Positions 35,939-46,218 of a DNA stretch of 64,000 nucleotides are shown here, one piece after another. The stretch's first letter is position 1. Every line of letters starts with the position of its first letter. A model generated the notes under the pieces. That model saw only the letters and a list, made by a program, of their open reading frames with translations. It ran no database searches and was not told where the DNA came from. The position numbers and the translations under genes are program-made. Origin of the DNA: an uncultured Flavobacteriales bacterium (GTDB lineage: Bacteria > Bacteroidota > Bacteroidia > Flavobacteriales_D > Parvicellaceae); contig CALSNM010000006.1 of the NCBI GenBank assembly GCA_943787725.1, positions 1-64,000 of the forward strand, given 5' to 3'.

Positions 35939-35975
35939 AGTACTATTAATATCAATGTCTCCGTGGAGAAAAATT

Positions 35976-37287
35976 CTAATATCTGTAATGGTCTACTTTG
36001 TATGGACCTTCAACTTTAACATCAATATAATCCGCTTGATCTTGTGTTAATGTTTCTAACTCAACACCAATTTTAGCTAAATGCAACCTTGCTACTTTTT
36101 CATCTAAATGTTTAGGTAACATGTAAACTTCATTTTTGTAAGCATCAGTATTGTTCCATAACTCTAATTGAGCTAATGTTTGGTTTGTAAATGAATTACT
36201 CATTACAAAAGAAGGATGTCCTGTTGCACAACCTAAGTTTACCAATCTACCTTCAGCTAAAACAAAAATTACATTTCCGTTAATATTATACTGATCAACT
36301 TGTGGCTTAATAGTATCTTTTGTATTACCATATTTACCATTTAACCAAGCCATATCAATTTCATTATCAAAGTGTCCAATGTTACAAACGATTGTTTGAT
36401 CTTTCATTGATTCGAAATGTCTTCCTTGAATAATGTTAAAGTTACCAGTAGTTGTAACAATAATATTTGCTTCTTTACAAGCATCATCCATTTTCTTAAC
36501 TTCAAAACCGTCCATTGCAGCTTGTAAAGCACAAATTGGATCAATTTCAGTAACAATAACTCTTGCTCCAGCACCTGCTAAAGAAGCAGCAGAACCTTTT
36601 CCAACATCACCATACCCAGCAACAACAGCAACTTTTCCTGCCATCATTACATCTGTAGCTCTTCTAATTGCATCTACTAAAGATTCTTTACATCCGTATT
36701 TGTTATCAAATTTAGATTTAGTAACAGAATCATTTACATTGATTGCTGGCATTACTAAAGTTCCATTTTTCATTCTTTCATATAATCTATGAACTCCAGT
36801 TGTTGTTTCTTCAGATAATCCTTTAATTCCGCACATAACTCCGGATACTTATCAAAACCATATTTGTTAAATCTCCACCATCATCTAAAATCATATTTAA
36901 AGGCTTTCCTCCTTTAAATCCCATAATTGTTTGATCAATACACCAATCAAATTCTTCATCAGTTAATCCTTTCCAAGCATAAACAGGAACTCCTGTAGCA
37001 GCAATTGCAGCAGCAGCCTGATCTTGTGTAGAGAAAATATTACAAGATGACCAAGTAACCTCAGCACCTAGAGCTGTTAATGTTTCAATTAAAACAGCAG
37101 TTTGAATAGTCATGTGTAAACAACCTGCAATTCTTGCTCCCGCTAAAGGCTTAGAATCTCCATATTCTTCTCTTAAAGCCATTAAGCCTGGCATTTCAGC
37201 TTCAGCAATTGTAATTTCTTTTCTTCCCCATTCTGCTAAGGAAATATCTTTAACCTTGTAAGGTAATTTTTCTGTTGTAGTTGTCAT
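35976..37287 (-). CDS. ahcY: Adenosylhomocysteinase (two frameshifts)
   Basis: S-adenosylhomocysteine hydrolase, splitting SAH into adenosine and homocysteine and so clearing the product inhibitor of methyltransferases. Seen: [28 protein letters not shown], the NAD fold [33 protein letters not shown], and the C-terminal [12 protein letters not shown]. About 437 residues. The frame breaks near 36830-36860: a missing T in NMV-FDKYPEL and a missing G in LCA-GIKGL restore the normal sequence. Both fall in homopolymers, so base-calling errors are likely. A strong Bacteroidota promoter lies at 37339-37370. Confidence 0.92.
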
Positions 37288-37338
37288 ATCTATGTAAATT
37301 TAATAAGTTCTAAATCAGCTTTATTCTAAAAGCGCGTG

Positions 37339-37370
37339 CAAAGATAAGAGATTACTTTACAAAATCAAAT
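37339..37370 (-). promoter_or_regulatory. ahcY promoter (TTTG ... 19 nt ... TATCTTTG)
   Basis: On the minus strand: ATTTG (-33), exactly 19 nt, then TATCTTTG (-7; 37339-37346). Both boxes and the spacing fit the Bacteroidota sigma-ABfr consensus. Transcription would start near 37332, giving a ~45-nt leader to the ahcY ATG. The best promoter found in the window. Confidence 0.65.
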
Positions 37371-37523
37371 GATAAGGAGGATGTGATTGTTATAGTAATG
37401 TAAAATTTGTACTTTGAAATAAATGAGTTAATCGATTTTTTATTGGAGGGCTTTACGGCTTTTTTTGTTTGGCTGATCTAATTTACTTTCCGTAACCCCC
37501 CTGAAATCTTAATTATCATATTG

Positions 37524-38162
37524 CTAATTATTCAAAATAACAACAGTCAAGCCTTTGTCAACTCGATTAAATAAGTCAATTATATCTTTATTTTTCATTC
37601 GCACACAGCCATGTGATGCTGGTTGTCCAATTAGACCTTCTTCAGCAGTTCCATGTATGTAAATGTGTCTTCCAAAAGAGTCTAATTCACCACCTTTGTT
37701 TATACCGTTTTCTAATCCTTCAAGTGTTAAAATTCGTGTGGTGATAGCGTCTTTACCTGTTGTTATAGGATTGGTTTGAATGCTAGCAATATTTCCGGTG
37801 TATTTCCTAGCTTTTAGAATTCCTCCAATAGGAACACCTGATCCAAATTTCTCCTTTATTTTGTGAAGTCCAATAGGTGTCATGTCACTACCGGCTTTTG
37901 TTCCAGCTCCGTGAGTAGAGGTAGATACCGGGTAAGATATTACGTGATTTCCATTTAAGTATAAGTCTAATTCTTGTCTTTTGACTCCTACGTAAATAAA
38001 GTTTTCAAAACTATGGTCAGGGTATTTTATTGACAGGTATTCCAGTAAAAACTCATTGTTTTTTAATGAGGCATTTGTTCTTGGAATTGTAAAAAATGAA
38101 GCATTTATTAAGAAAGCAGAGCAAAGAAGAATGCTGAAATTAAACAGTAACTTTTTAGACAT
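37524..38162 (-). CDS. L,D-transpeptidase (YkuD domain)
   Basis: 212 residues from MSKKLLFNFSILLC; a Met 8 codons earlier is possible. Signal peptide ~1-22. A YkuD domain follows, with RHIYIHGTAEEG and the catalytic SHGCVRMKN (His, Ser, Cys). Such enzymes form 3-3 peptidoglycan cross-links or attach proteins to the wall, in the periplasm. It lacks a LysM or other binding domain. This is the second L,D-transpeptidase-type gene in the window, of a different subfamily from 18406-19222. Confidence 0.88.
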   Translation of the reverse strand: MSKKLLFNFSILLCSAFLINASFFTIPRTNASLKNNEFLLEYLSIKYPDHSFENFIYVGVKRQELDLYLNGNHVISYPVSTSTHGAGTKAGSDMTPIGLHKIKEKFGSGVPIGGILKARKYTGNIASIQTNPITTGKDAITTRILTLEGLENGINKGGELDSFGRHIYIHGTAEEGLIGQPASHGCVRMKNKDIIDLFNRVDKGLTVVILNN

Positions 38163-38293
38163 AATATAAGGCTTCAAAAATCTCATCTTATTGCGATTAA
38201 GAAATATTAATTACGATCTTTTTTTAATTAGGTTATATAATAAATTAAACAGATGTGGAATAGTCATTGAGAATCGTTTAACATAATTCTAAT

Positions 38294-40015
38294 TTAGAAA
38301 AAACTGATAAAACCAAAATGAATCTTAGCGGACTTGATGATAAATGGGCTGCCTTTCTGACTCCCTAAGGCATAACTAATAGAAAATATTCCTGGTTTTG
38401 TGCTAAAATTTATTCCAACTCCAGTACCTAAAGGAGTATCCGTTATGAAGCTTTCTTTAACTCTATTCTCATACCAAGCGCCATCAATAAACATGAATAG
38501 ATTAGAGTTTTGCTCCAAAAGAAACCTGTATTCTATGGTTCCAATAGCAAAGCTTGAGTTGTAAATAGACTCTTCGTCAAAGCCTCTTAATGTTACATTG
38601 CCTCCTATTCTAAATAATTCGTTAGTAAACATGTTCTCATTGAAAATGAACCCGGTTTTGGAGCCTAATTTAATGGTGCTTCTTTTTTTTATAGGGATAT
38701 AAAAATCCAAATTTGATTTGATTTCAAATTGAGCTGTTTTTAAATTTATATCCTCATAAACAATAGGATTTAAGTTATTGTTTTTACGAATAATTTTAGT
38801 TCCAGCTGAAAAAGATAAAAAACCGGCATACCCTTTCGTTGGGTTGTATTTGTAGTTCAATTTAATTGACTTTATTTCAATTCCATAGGAACTATTGCTG
38901 ATGTCGGCAAATTCAGGAAGTGTTGTCACAAATTGAAACTGCTGTGTAGAAAGTAAATTTGAACTTTTGTTTTGGTAAAAAACAGCAAGAGTATTGTCGC
39001 TATTGAAATAATACTGTACACCTATTTTTCCTTCAATATTTAAAAATGTAGTATCTCTTTTGTATAAAGAGAATTTTGTGTCAATTCCGAAAGATGAGTT
39101 TAGCAAAAAGGGATAAGAAAAGGCTGTTTGGAGGTTTTGTGTCAGTGGCTGTAGTTTTCTCCAGTTCAATTGGATGGTTTCACCTTTGTGCAATGCATTC
39201 AATAGCTTAATATTTACATCACCTGTTATATTAATTTTGCCATCATCATCTGGTAATAAGCCTATAATGCCATTAAAGTTACTAGCAGGCTTGTTTTTTA
39301 AATAAACGTAGATATTACATTTATCATTCACAAATTCATATTCTGAAGGTTTAATTGCTTGAAGAAAAGGGCATTCCTTTATGCGTGTTTCTATCTGGTT
39401 GATAATTTGCTGCTGGTATATGTTATTCGGATTGATTTGCAGAATATTGTAAATTAGTTTGTTTGAATTTTGCGCCTCTCCTTTCACAAAAATATTGTCA
39501 ATTCTAATTAAAGGTCCTTTTTCAATCAATAATTTACTATTGAGTTGGTTGTCGTTAAATGTTATACTGTCCAATTTAACGCTGGCAAAAGGAAAGCCAT
39601 TGTTTTCATAAAAGATAAGTAATTTGTCAAATAACGTTGATAATTGTTGGGGATTAAATGGTTTATTCGAAAATAATTTTTCCCTAAAACCTGAAGAACT
39701 CAATGCATCTTCATTTTCTGGGTTAAAAGTCAACCTTGATAAAGAATAGAGCTCACCAGTGTGGATATAGATATCCATTTTCCGGAGAGAGTCATCTATA
39801 AACACGCTGTCAATTCCTGCTGCTAAATATCCATTTTGAATCAACGTGTTTTGTATTACTCTTAGTTTCTGTTTATGGTTTTTTCTTGAGAGTTGTTGGA
39901 AGCTCTTATCTAAATCATAATTTCCGGGCAGACCATAAAAGGTGTTCGACCAGGATTGTGCATACGCAATATGGCTCAATAACAAAAGAACAGATATGAA
40001 GGCGTATTTAGACAA
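38294..40015 (-). CDS. BamA/TamA-type outer membrane protein
   Basis: 573 residues. Signal peptide 1-19 (ending AYAQ). N-terminal POTRA-like repeats run to ~230 (GYLAAGIDSVFIDDS; GPLIRIDNIFVKGEAQ). A C-terminal 16-strand-type barrel (Bac_surface_Ag) has GGNVTLRGFDEESIY, matching the VRGF/Y-type loop motif, and a last strand ending in Phe (IHFGFISFF). Shorter than BamA (~800), so an Omp85 side branch rather than the essential BamA. Likely role: folding or insertion of outer-membrane proteins. It lies 12 nt after ung on the same strand. Confidence 0.82.
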   Translation of the reverse strand: MSKYAFISVLLLLSHIAYAQSWSNTFYGLPGNYDLDKSFQQLSRKNHKQKLRVIQNTLIQNGYLAAGIDSVFIDDSLRKMDIYIHTGELYSLSRLTFNPENEDALSSSGFREKLFSNKPFNPQQLSTLFDKLLIFYENNGFPFASVKLDSITFNDNQLNSKLLIEKGPLIRIDNIFVKGEAQNSNKLIYNILQINPNNIYQQQIINQIETRIKECPFLQAIKPSEYEFVNDKCNIYVYLKNKPASNFNGIIGLLPDDDGKINITGDVNIKLLNALHKGETIQLNWRKLQPLTQNLQTAFSYPFLLNSSFGIDTKFSLYKRDTTFLNIEGKIGVQYYFNSDNTLAVFYQNKSSNLLSTQQFQFVTTLPEFADISNSSYGIEIKSIKLNYKYNPTKGYAGFLSFSAGTKIIRKNNNLNPIVYEDINLKTAQFEIKSNLDFYIPIKKRSTIKLGSKTGFIFNENMFTNELFRIGGNVTLRGFDEESIYNSSFAIGTIEYRFLLEQNSNLFMFIDGAWYENRVKESFITDTPLGTGVGINFSTKPGIFSISYALGSQKGSPFIIKSAKIHFGFISFF

Positions 40016-40027
40016 TCTTTTAACGTT

Positions 40028-40717
40028 TTATTTAATTCTCCAATCGATAGGTTCTTTATTTAAACTAATTAATAGGTCATTTGTTTTACTGAAATGTGCA
40101 TTTCCAAACCAATGACCTCTGTTTGCACTTAAAGGTGATGGATGGCCTGATGCAAGTATATGGTGAATTTCTTCATTGATAAATTTAATTTTCTTTTTTG
40201 CAAACCCTCCCCAAAGTAAAAATATTAGGTCCTTTTTCTGAAAAGATAATTGTTTAATGATTTCATCAGTAAATGTATGCCAACCAATGTCAATATGAGA
40301 ATTTGCTTCGCCTTTTCGAACGGTTAATGAAGCGTTTAATAATAATACACCTTGTTTGGCCCAGCTTGCTAAGTTGCCACTTTTTGGGTAGGGTATTTTA
40401 AGGTCATTTTGAATTTCTTTAAAAATATTTTTCAATGATGGAGGGTGACTTATATTATCTGATACGGAAAAGCACAAACCATTAGCTTGCCCCTCTCCAT
40501 GATATGGGTCTTGTCCGATAATGATTACCTTAACATCATTAAACGGCGTCAAGTTAAATGCTGCAAAAATATCCGGTTGAGAGGGAAATATGTCAGATGT
40601 TTTCGTTTCAACAAGTAAGGTTGATTTTAGCGCTGTGAAGTATTGTTTTTTAAATTCTGAAGCTAAGGCGTCCTTCCATCCTTCCTCGATTCCATTTATT
40701 ACATTGTCCATGTTCAT
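40028..40717 (-). CDS. ung: Uracil-DNA glycosylase, family 1
   Basis: 229 residues. Removes uracil from DNA, starting base excision repair. Motif A GQDPYHGEGQANG (catalytic Asp70 with water) and motif B HPSPLSANRG (His and Leu wedge) are complete, as is LLNASLTVR. The start may be Met1 or Met3 (MNMDNVING). No frame damage. Upstream of the BamA-like gene on the same strand. Confidence 0.95.
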   Translation of the reverse strand: MNMDNVINGIEEGWKDALASEFKKQYFTALKSTLLVETKTSDIFPSQPDIFAAFNLTPFNDVKVIIIGQDPYHGEGQANGLCFSVSDNISHPPSLKNIFKEIQNDLKIPYPKSGNLASWAKQGVLLLNASLTVRKGEANSHIDIGWHTFTDEIIKQLSFQKKDLIFLLWGGFAKKKIKFINEEIHHILASGHPSPLSANRGHWFGNAHFSKTNDLLISLNKEPIDWRIK

Positions 40718-40816
40718 AACTTTGGCGTTTTATTCTTTGTAAAATTGGATATTATTTTTAATATTTGTACTCAAAATATGTGGGAAATTTAAATAAATAA
40801 AAGTCTAATAATTTTA

Positions 40817-40984
40817 ATGAAAGTATTTAAAAATCTAGTTGCTGTCTTAGGAACAACATTCTGTTTGGTTTCATGCTCTCAGCATACTACTTGTGCTGCT
40901 TATGGTGCAAATACTTATCAAATTAATGAAAACCAAAATGAAATAAACGTTCAGTCTGCAAATAAAAATGTAGATTGGATGTAA
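40817..40984 (+). CDS. Small lipoprotein with a CAAYxAN motif
   Basis: 55 residues. The signal peptide MKVFKNLVAVLGTTFCLVSC ends in a lipobox (LVSC). The mature part begins SQHTTCAAYGANTYQ and is Asn/Gln-rich, without further structure. It shares S-C-S-x(n)-C-A-A-Y-x-A-N-x-Y with the next gene (41045-41227), 60 nt downstream, so the two are paralogues. Too short for many gene callers. Function unknown. Confidence 0.6.
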   Translation: MKVFKNLVAVLGTTFCLVSCSQHTTCAAYGANTYQINENQNEINVQSANKNVDWM

Positions 40985-41044
40985 TTTATTGAAACTTTAT
41001 TTATTTATTTGCGTAGATGTTTCACATTACTTAAAAATTCAAAA

Positions 41045-41227
41045 ATGAAATCTGTTAAATTAATTGCTCTTTTTGTTGTAATATCTTTTGGATTTGTATC
41101 CTGTTCTATGGGCGGGGGCCATACACGATGTGCTGCTTATGCCGCTAATGAATATGAGAATGATGTACCAGGTGATTTCAAAGATGTTGAGTCTAAGGAA
41201 TTTGGAGAAATGGAATTAGTTTATTGA
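41045..41227 (+). CDS. Small lipoprotein with a CAAYxAN motif (paralogue)
   Basis: 60 residues from the Met of MKSVKLIALFVV; an upstream start at 41009 would add a non-signal tail. The lipobox FVSC is followed by SMGGGHTRCAAYAANEYEND, then an acidic tail. Same pattern as the preceding gene. A good terminator follows 28 nt later, so the pair probably ends one transcript. Function unknown. Confidence 0.65.
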   Translation: MKSVKLIALFVVISFGFVSCSMGGGHTRCAAYAANEYENDVPGDFKDVESKEFGEMELVY

Positions 41228-41254
41228 AAATTATACACCAATAAAATATTGTTC

Positions 41255-41284
41255 AAGCTCAACCTTTGGTTGAGCTTTTTTTGT
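41255..41284 (+). terminator. Terminator after the small lipoprotein pair
   Basis: Perfect 10-bp stem AAGCTCAACC / GGTTGAGCTT with loop TTT, then a T run. Confidence 0.88.
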
Positions 41285-41332
41285 TTAGGCAATTTGTTTA
41301 AGGTTCGTTTCGTTTTAATGATTTTAAGTATG

Positions 41333-41340
41333 TACCTTTG
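41333..41340 (+). promoter_or_regulatory. Candidate -7 box upstream of the pre-lipA gene
   Basis: TACCTTTG fits TAnnTTTG and ends 14 nt before the ATG at 41355. The -33 side is weak (TTTCG). Confidence 0.4.
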
Positions 41341-41354
41341 GTTTGATATAAGGA

Positions 41355-42092
41355 ATGCGTAAATTAATATATATATATGGAGTGCTATTTGTTGTTTTAG
41401 CGACGAAAGTTTCAGCTCAATTACCGGCTGAACAAAATAACAAAGCGGGCTTTCGGAAATCTGCTTGTGGAGGCTTTGTAATGCATACGCAAGGGTTAGG
41501 CCTTAACATATATTTTTCAAAATTTAAAACGGCTGACACAAAAAAACTTTTTGCTTTCGATATTGTTTCAATGAAGCACTCCAAAGAAGTAAAGTCTTTT
41601 GGAGTAATTGATGAAAATGCAAAAGGGTTCGTTTATGGTAAATTGAATTCATTGTATATTTTGAGGCTTGGTTTGGGAAGAAAAAAGATTCTACATGAAA
41701 AATTAAGGGAGCAGGCAGTTGAAATAAGTTTTGTTTGGATAGCTGGTCCTTCAATTGGAATGGCTAAGCCATATTATTTGGAGGTGTTTAATACAGTTGG
41801 TGAAATTGTTCAGGTAGAACGATACGATCCTGAAAAACATAATTTATCAAATATTTTTGGTCGTGGTCCGGCGGCAAGAGGTGTTTCCGAAATGAAATTT
41901 TACCCAGGCGCCTTCTTAAAGTTGGGGATTAATTTTGAATACTCAGGCTACAGGAGTAGTATTAAGGCAATTGAGGTTGGAGGAGTGTTGGATGCATATC
42001 TTCAAAAAATTCCAATTATGACAAACAGTAAAAATAATTTTTTGTATCCCTCGCTTTATATAAATTTGCTCTTTGGAAAGAAATATTTCTAA
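41355..42092 (+). CDS. Exported Bacteroidota protein of unknown function upstream of lipA
   Basis: 245 residues with a signal peptide (1-21, ending VSAQ). The mature part has strand-rich segments ([50 protein letters not shown]) and ends [12 protein letters not shown], like a small outer-membrane barrel. I recall similar proteins beside lipA in related genomes, but have no function for it. 10 nt before the lipA ATG, so probably one operon. Confidence 0.6.
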   Translation: MRKLIYIYGVLFVVLATKVSAQLPAEQNNKAGFRKSACGGFVMHTQGLGLNIYFSKFKTADTKKLFAFDIVSMKHSKEVKSFGVIDENAKGFVYGKLNSLYILRLGLGRKKILHEKLREQAVEISFVWIAGPSIGMAKPYYLEVFNTVGEIVQVERYDPEKHNLSNIFGRGPAARGVSEMKFYPGAFLKLGINFEYSGYRSSIKAIEVGGVLDAYLQKIPIMTNSKNNFLYPSLYINLLFGKKYF

Positions 42093-42102
42093 TTTGAATG
42101 TG

Positions 42103-42978
42103 ATGGCAGAATTAAAAGAAAAACAACCGCAAAATAAAAGAGTGAAAAAGCCTAAATGGCTTCGGGTTAAGCTTCCTACAGGCAAAGAATACAGAGAGGT
42201 TCGCGAGGTTGTCTCGGAGCATAAATTGCATACTATTTGTGAAAGTGGAAACTGCCCAAATATGGGAGAGTGCTGGGGTGCAGGTACAGCAACGTTCATG
42301 ATTCTAGGAAACGTTTGTACCAGATCTTGTGGTTTCTGTGCGGTATCAACAGGCAAACCTGCTGAAGCTGATATATTTGAGCCAAGAAGAGTTGCTGAGT
42401 CCATTAAATTAATGAAAGTTAAACATGCCGTTATAACATCTGTTGACAGGGATGATTTGCGAGATGGTGGTTCTGAAATATGGGAGGCAACAGTTAGGGC
42501 CGTTCGAAAACACTCGCCTGGAACTACTTTAGAAACGCTGATACCTGATTTTGGAGGAAAGTGGGAAAACTTGCAACGCATAATTGATGTTGCTCCAGAA
42601 ATTGTTTCGCACAATTTGGAAACGGTTAGAAGGTTAACAAAGGAAGTGCGGATACAGGCAAAATATAATAGAAGTCTTGAGGTTTTGCGAAGATTAAAGG
42701 AAGGGGGTATGCGAACCAAATCGGGAATCATGTTAGGTTTAGGAGAAACAGATGAGGAGGTTATTGAAGCAATGGATGATTTAAGAAGTGTCGGAGTGGA
42801 TGTTTTGACTTTGGGTCAATATTTACAGCCTACAAATAAACACATAGCGGTCGATAAATTCATTACACCCAAGAAATTTGAAGAATATAAGCGAATTGGA
42901 CTTGAAAAAGGGTTTCGTTTTGTCGAAAGTTCGCCACTTGTTCGCTCATCTTACCATGCCGAAAAACACTTGTTTTAA
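42103..42978 (+). CDS. lipA: Lipoyl synthase
   Basis: 291 residues. A radical-SAM enzyme that inserts two sulfurs into octanoyl chains on the lipoyl domains of dehydrogenase complexes. Both iron-sulfur sites are visible: Cys46-x4-Cys51-x5-Cys57 (auxiliary cluster) and Cys72-x3-Cys76-x2-Cys79 (radical-SAM cluster, CTRSCGFC). The C-terminal [12 protein letters not shown] supplies the conserved auxiliary-cluster Ser. I chose the ATG of MAELKEKQ; an earlier TTG start is inside the preceding gene. lipB is not in the window. Confidence 0.95.
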   Translation: MAELKEKQPQNKRVKKPKWLRVKLPTGKEYREVREVVSEHKLHTICESGNCPNMGECWGAGTATFMILGNVCTRSCGFCAVSTGKPAEADIFEPRRVAESIKLMKVKHAVITSVDRDDLRDGGSEIWEATVRAVRKHSPGTTLETLIPDFGGKWENLQRIIDVAPEIVSHNLETVRRLTKEVRIQAKYNRSLEVLRRLKEGGMRTKSGIMLGLGETDEEVIEAMDDLRSVGVDVLTLGQYLQPTNKHIAVDKFITPKKFEEYKRIGLEKGFRFVESSPLVRSSYHAEKHLF

Positions 42979-43065
42979 AGTGTGTTTAGGTTGCTTGTGG
43001 TTACCGCTCAAAAAATAATATCTACCTTTCGCTCAATAAGTGGTAGAAAAGTATAAAACTTTCGT

Positions 43066-43073
43066 TAAATTTG
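43066..43073 (+). promoter_or_regulatory. Candidate -7 box of the T9SS repeat-protein gene
   Basis: TAAATTTG fits TAnnTTTG, 42 nt before the ATG at 43116. No clear -33 box. Confidence 0.35.
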
Positions 43074-43115
43074 TACATCAGAAAACAAGATTCAAGATAA
43101 AATAGAATTGATTTT

Positions 43116-46100
43116 ATGAAAAGAACAAAATTATTTTTAGGAACAGTGGCTTTTGCAGTGACCGCAGTAGCCGTATACGTTAGTAATAATGTTGAAACGA
43201 TTTCAGAGAGATCTTACTCTACAACAGAGCTTGCAAGCGAAAGAACTAAGCAACAAAGTTGGACTCAGTCCAATGAGTATTTAAACTCGCTGTATGTTAA
43301 TCCTGTGACTGGGAAGGTAGAGCCAAGTGATTATCAGGCTGCTTATCAACAAGCTTTAACCATGAACAATCAGAAAGCAGCCGCTTTTACATTTGGAGAG
43401 GATGGTCCTGATAACATTGGAGGTCGAACGAGAGCAATTATTGTTGATCCAAATAACGACTTTATTGTTTATGCCGGATCTGTGGATGGAGGTGTATATA
43501 AGTCTGTAAATGCTGGAAATAACTGGAATCGATTGACTTCTTGGGATGACAATACTTTAACGGGTAATCTGTCAATAGGAACTATGTCGATATCTTCAAT
43601 GTGTATGACGCCTAATGGAACTTTATATGTAGGGACCGGAGGTAAAAATTTGTTGGGTGAAGGAAGCTTAGATTTTGAAAGTTCAGGAATGCAAGATGGA
43701 AATGGGATTTGGTACAGCACTGATGGCGGTGCAACTTGGATTCAATTATCTGGAACTCAAAATGATGAAATTTCTAGAGTTGCTGCCGATTTATCGCAAA
43801 GTGATGTTATCTATTTTGTTGGGGATAATTTAGGGATGAATAGATCTGTAAATAAAACTGTAGAGAATTTAAATAGTGATATTACGGCTAATACAGACTT
43901 GGTAAAGGTTGTTGTTTCTGCTGATGGAAATGTAGTTGTAGCTTCAGGTGCTGCTGGTACTACTAGATTGTATGTCTCTACAGACGGGGGGGCATCGTTC
44001 TTTAATTGCATTGGAAATGGTACTGTGGTATCTCCAATTTCAAATGGAGGAAACAGGAAAGAATGTGCGGTTTCTTATGAAAAAAATTCTGCGGGATACT
44101 ACAATCTGTTTATGGCTGAAGAATCTGGAGGACAAATGAGGGGAGTCTGGTATTCCGAAGATCATGGACAAAATTGGTATAAAATAGCTCCAGCATCAAC
44201 TTTTGGATGGACACCTTGTATATCTGCCAATGGACAATGTTACTATGATATGGTAATTGACGGAGTGCCAGGCCATCCGGATCACTGTATTTTTGGTGGT
44301 ATAGATTTATATAGATGGGAAAAAACAGAAGGAACTTCTGCGTCCGATGCGGATGGTCAATGGGAGCAAATTTCTTTGTGGAACGCAAACCAAAATAGCC
44401 CTATATATGTCCATGCAGATAATCATCACCTTACTTGGGACTCTAACGGAGCTTTGTATATCGGAAACGATGGAGGAATGTCTAAGTCTTTTACTAACGA
44501 AACTTCTTTCTTCACAGTCATAAACAAAGGATACAATGCTACTCAATTTTACGGTATTGGTTATGGTCCTAATGGAGAAACTATCGGAGGTGCGCAAGAT
44601 AATGGTACAGCTTATAATGACCATACGAGTGCAAGTGGGAAATCTTATGCTAAAGTAAATGGTGGTGATGGTTTTGAATCTGAAATCTCATTTATGGGTA
44701 ATGGTGATGTGATTTATTCTACTATATACAGCGGAGCTCTATTCAGAAGTTCGGATAAGGGATTAAACTGGCAAACGGTTGATGCGCCAGCTGCTGGTTC
44801 AGGTTTTTACAACGCTATTCGCTTGTTTGAAGATGATAATGATTTAGATAGTAAAGATTCGGTTCAATTTATTCCAGATTCATCCATGTCGATAGGAGAT
44901 GTTGTTGAGTATAATAGTGAAACTTTGAATTTACCACTCACTTACACATTAACTCAAAACTTAACTGTTACTTTTAGTAGTGTTACACCGGCAGCTGATT
45001 CTGTACTGCCAAATTTTGATACAATTCCAGGTGGTGTACCTTATCTTTACAATCCAATTGCACAGGATACCATTAACTTACCAGATCCAAAGCAATCTTT
45101 ATTTGCTACTATGGGTGATCAGGTCTATATAACACGAGAAATGGTAAGATTTAGCTCTTCAATGGTAAATAATAACCCTGGAGATCAGCCATGGTGGAAA
45201 ACAGGAATTGGAGGAGCTCATTCTTATGAGTTCTCTAAAGATGGAGATGTTTTATGGATTGGTACTACTAATGGTGTTTTACATAGAGTATCAGGATTGG
45301 ATAGTGCTTATTCTTCAACAGCAGGTGACATAGATTATCGACCGGAATCAGGAGATACAATTATTAATATAGCTACTGGAGATACGATTTTGGGAGGTTT
45401 TGAAACATTAGATTGGAGCGCAGAAAATTATCGTTATGGGAATTTTGATGATAGCTCTTTTGTTACATACAAGTTATGGACGACTTCTTTTACTATCGGT
45501 CAAATAATCACAGATATTTCCACAGATCCATTGGATTATGATAGGGTATTAGTAACGACAGGTACTTCTTTAGGTACAGTTAAGTTATGTACAAATGCTT
45601 CTACGACTACTTCCGCAGGTGATTTTAATGATGTAAGTGGTAACCTGCCAAATTACACTATGTTTGGTTGTGAATTTATAATGAATCCTAACGGAGATGA
45701 TATTTGGATGGTAGGAACGGAGTTTGGTGCGTATTCTTCTGATAATGGAGGTGCTTCATGGTCTGCTCATACAGCGGAAACAGGTATTATACCAATTTTT
45801 GATGTGCGTCAACAATGGAGAGATTTTGATCAAGGTGCTAAAAATCCTTATGAAGTATTCTTAGGAACATTTGGAAGAGGTATATGGACTTCAGATTCTT
45901 ATGTTGGTTCGGGAGAGCATCAAGTGATTGATGATGTGGAAGATATTTCCGGAATTAGTATTTATCCTAACCCGCTTTCTTCGGAAGGAAATGTGTCTTT
46001 TGAATTAGGTAGTATGTCTAATGTTGAGTTTAAAGTATATGATTTACAAGGTAAAATTATTAATCAAGTAGTTTGGAGTAATATGAATACTGGTAAACAC

Positions 46101-46199
46101 AGCATGAGTTTTAATGTAGATAAATTACCTTCAGGAACTTATTTAGCAACCCTTAAGTCGGGCACTTCAACTGAAGTAACGAAGTTTATTAAATATTAA
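43116..46199 (+). CDS. Large secreted BNR/sortilin-like repeat protein with T9SS sorting domain
   Basis: 1027 residues. N-terminal signal anchor (about 5-22). Repeated SxDxGxxW Asp-box motifs (GVYKSVNAGNNWNRL, WYSTDGGATWIQL, WYSEDHGQNWYKI, RSSDKGLNWQTV, YSSDNGGASWSAH) make beta-propeller blades as in sialidase/VPS10-type proteins. No catalytic triad of a sialidase is apparent, so binding or structure is likelier than an enzyme role. A T9SS type A sorting domain closes the protein (GISIYPNPLSSEGNVSFEL ... GTYLATLKSG). Expected to be secreted or surface-attached. Stands alone between two terminator-bounded units. Confidence 0.85.
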   Translation: MKRTKLFLGTVAFAVTAVAVYVSNNVETISERSYSTTELASERTKQQSWTQSNEYLNSLYVNPVTGKVEPSDYQAAYQQALTMNNQKAAAFTFGEDGPDNIGGRTRAIIVDPNNDFIVYAGSVDGGVYKSVNAGNNWNRLTSWDDNTLTGNLSIGTMSISSMCMTPNGTLYVGTGGKNLLGEGSLDFESSGMQDGNGIWYSTDGGATWIQLSGTQNDEISRVAADLSQSDVIYFVGDNLGMNRSVNKTVENLNSDITANTDLVKVVVSADGNVVVASGAAGTTRLYVSTDGGASFFNCIGNGTVVSPISNGGNRKECAVSYEKNSAGYYNLFMAEESGGQMRGVWYSEDHGQNWYKIAPASTFGWTPCISANGQCYYDMVIDGVPGHPDHCIFGGIDLYRWEKTEGTSASDADGQWEQISLWNANQNSPIYVHADNHHLTWDSNGALYIGNDGGMSKSFTNETSFFTVINKGYNATQFYGIGYGPNGETIGGAQDNGTAYNDHTSASGKSYAKVNGGDGFESEISFMGNGDVIYSTIYSGALFRSSDKGLNWQTVDAPAAGSGFYNAIRLFEDDNDLDSKDSVQFIPDSSMSIGDVVEYNSETLNLPLTYTLTQNLTVTFSSVTPAADSVLPNFDTIPGGVPYLYNPIAQDTINLPDPKQSLFATMGDQVYITREMVRFSSSMVNNNPGDQPWWKTGIGGAHSYEFSKDGDVLWIGTTNGVLHRVSGLDSAYSSTAGDIDYRPESGDTIINIATGDTILGGFETLDWSAENYRYGNFDDSSFVTYKLWTTSFTIGQIITDISTDPLDYDRVLVTTGTSLGTVKLCTNASTTTSAGDFNDVSGNLPNYTMFGCEFIMNPNGDDIWMVGTEFGAYSSDNGGASWSAHTAETGIIPIFDVRQQWRDFDQGAKNPYEVFLGTFGRGIWTSDSYVGSGEHQVIDDVEDISGISIYPNPLSSEGNVSFELGSMSNVEFKVYDLQGKIINQVVWSNMNTGKHSMSFNVDKLPSGTYLATLKSGTSTEVTKFIKY

Positions 46200-46218
46200 A
46201 CAAAAATAAAAACGTTTT

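Noticed and set aside
37430-37470. Possible terminator GGGCTTTACGGCTTTTTTT
   Set aside because: The arms pair for too few bases to support a stem in either direction.
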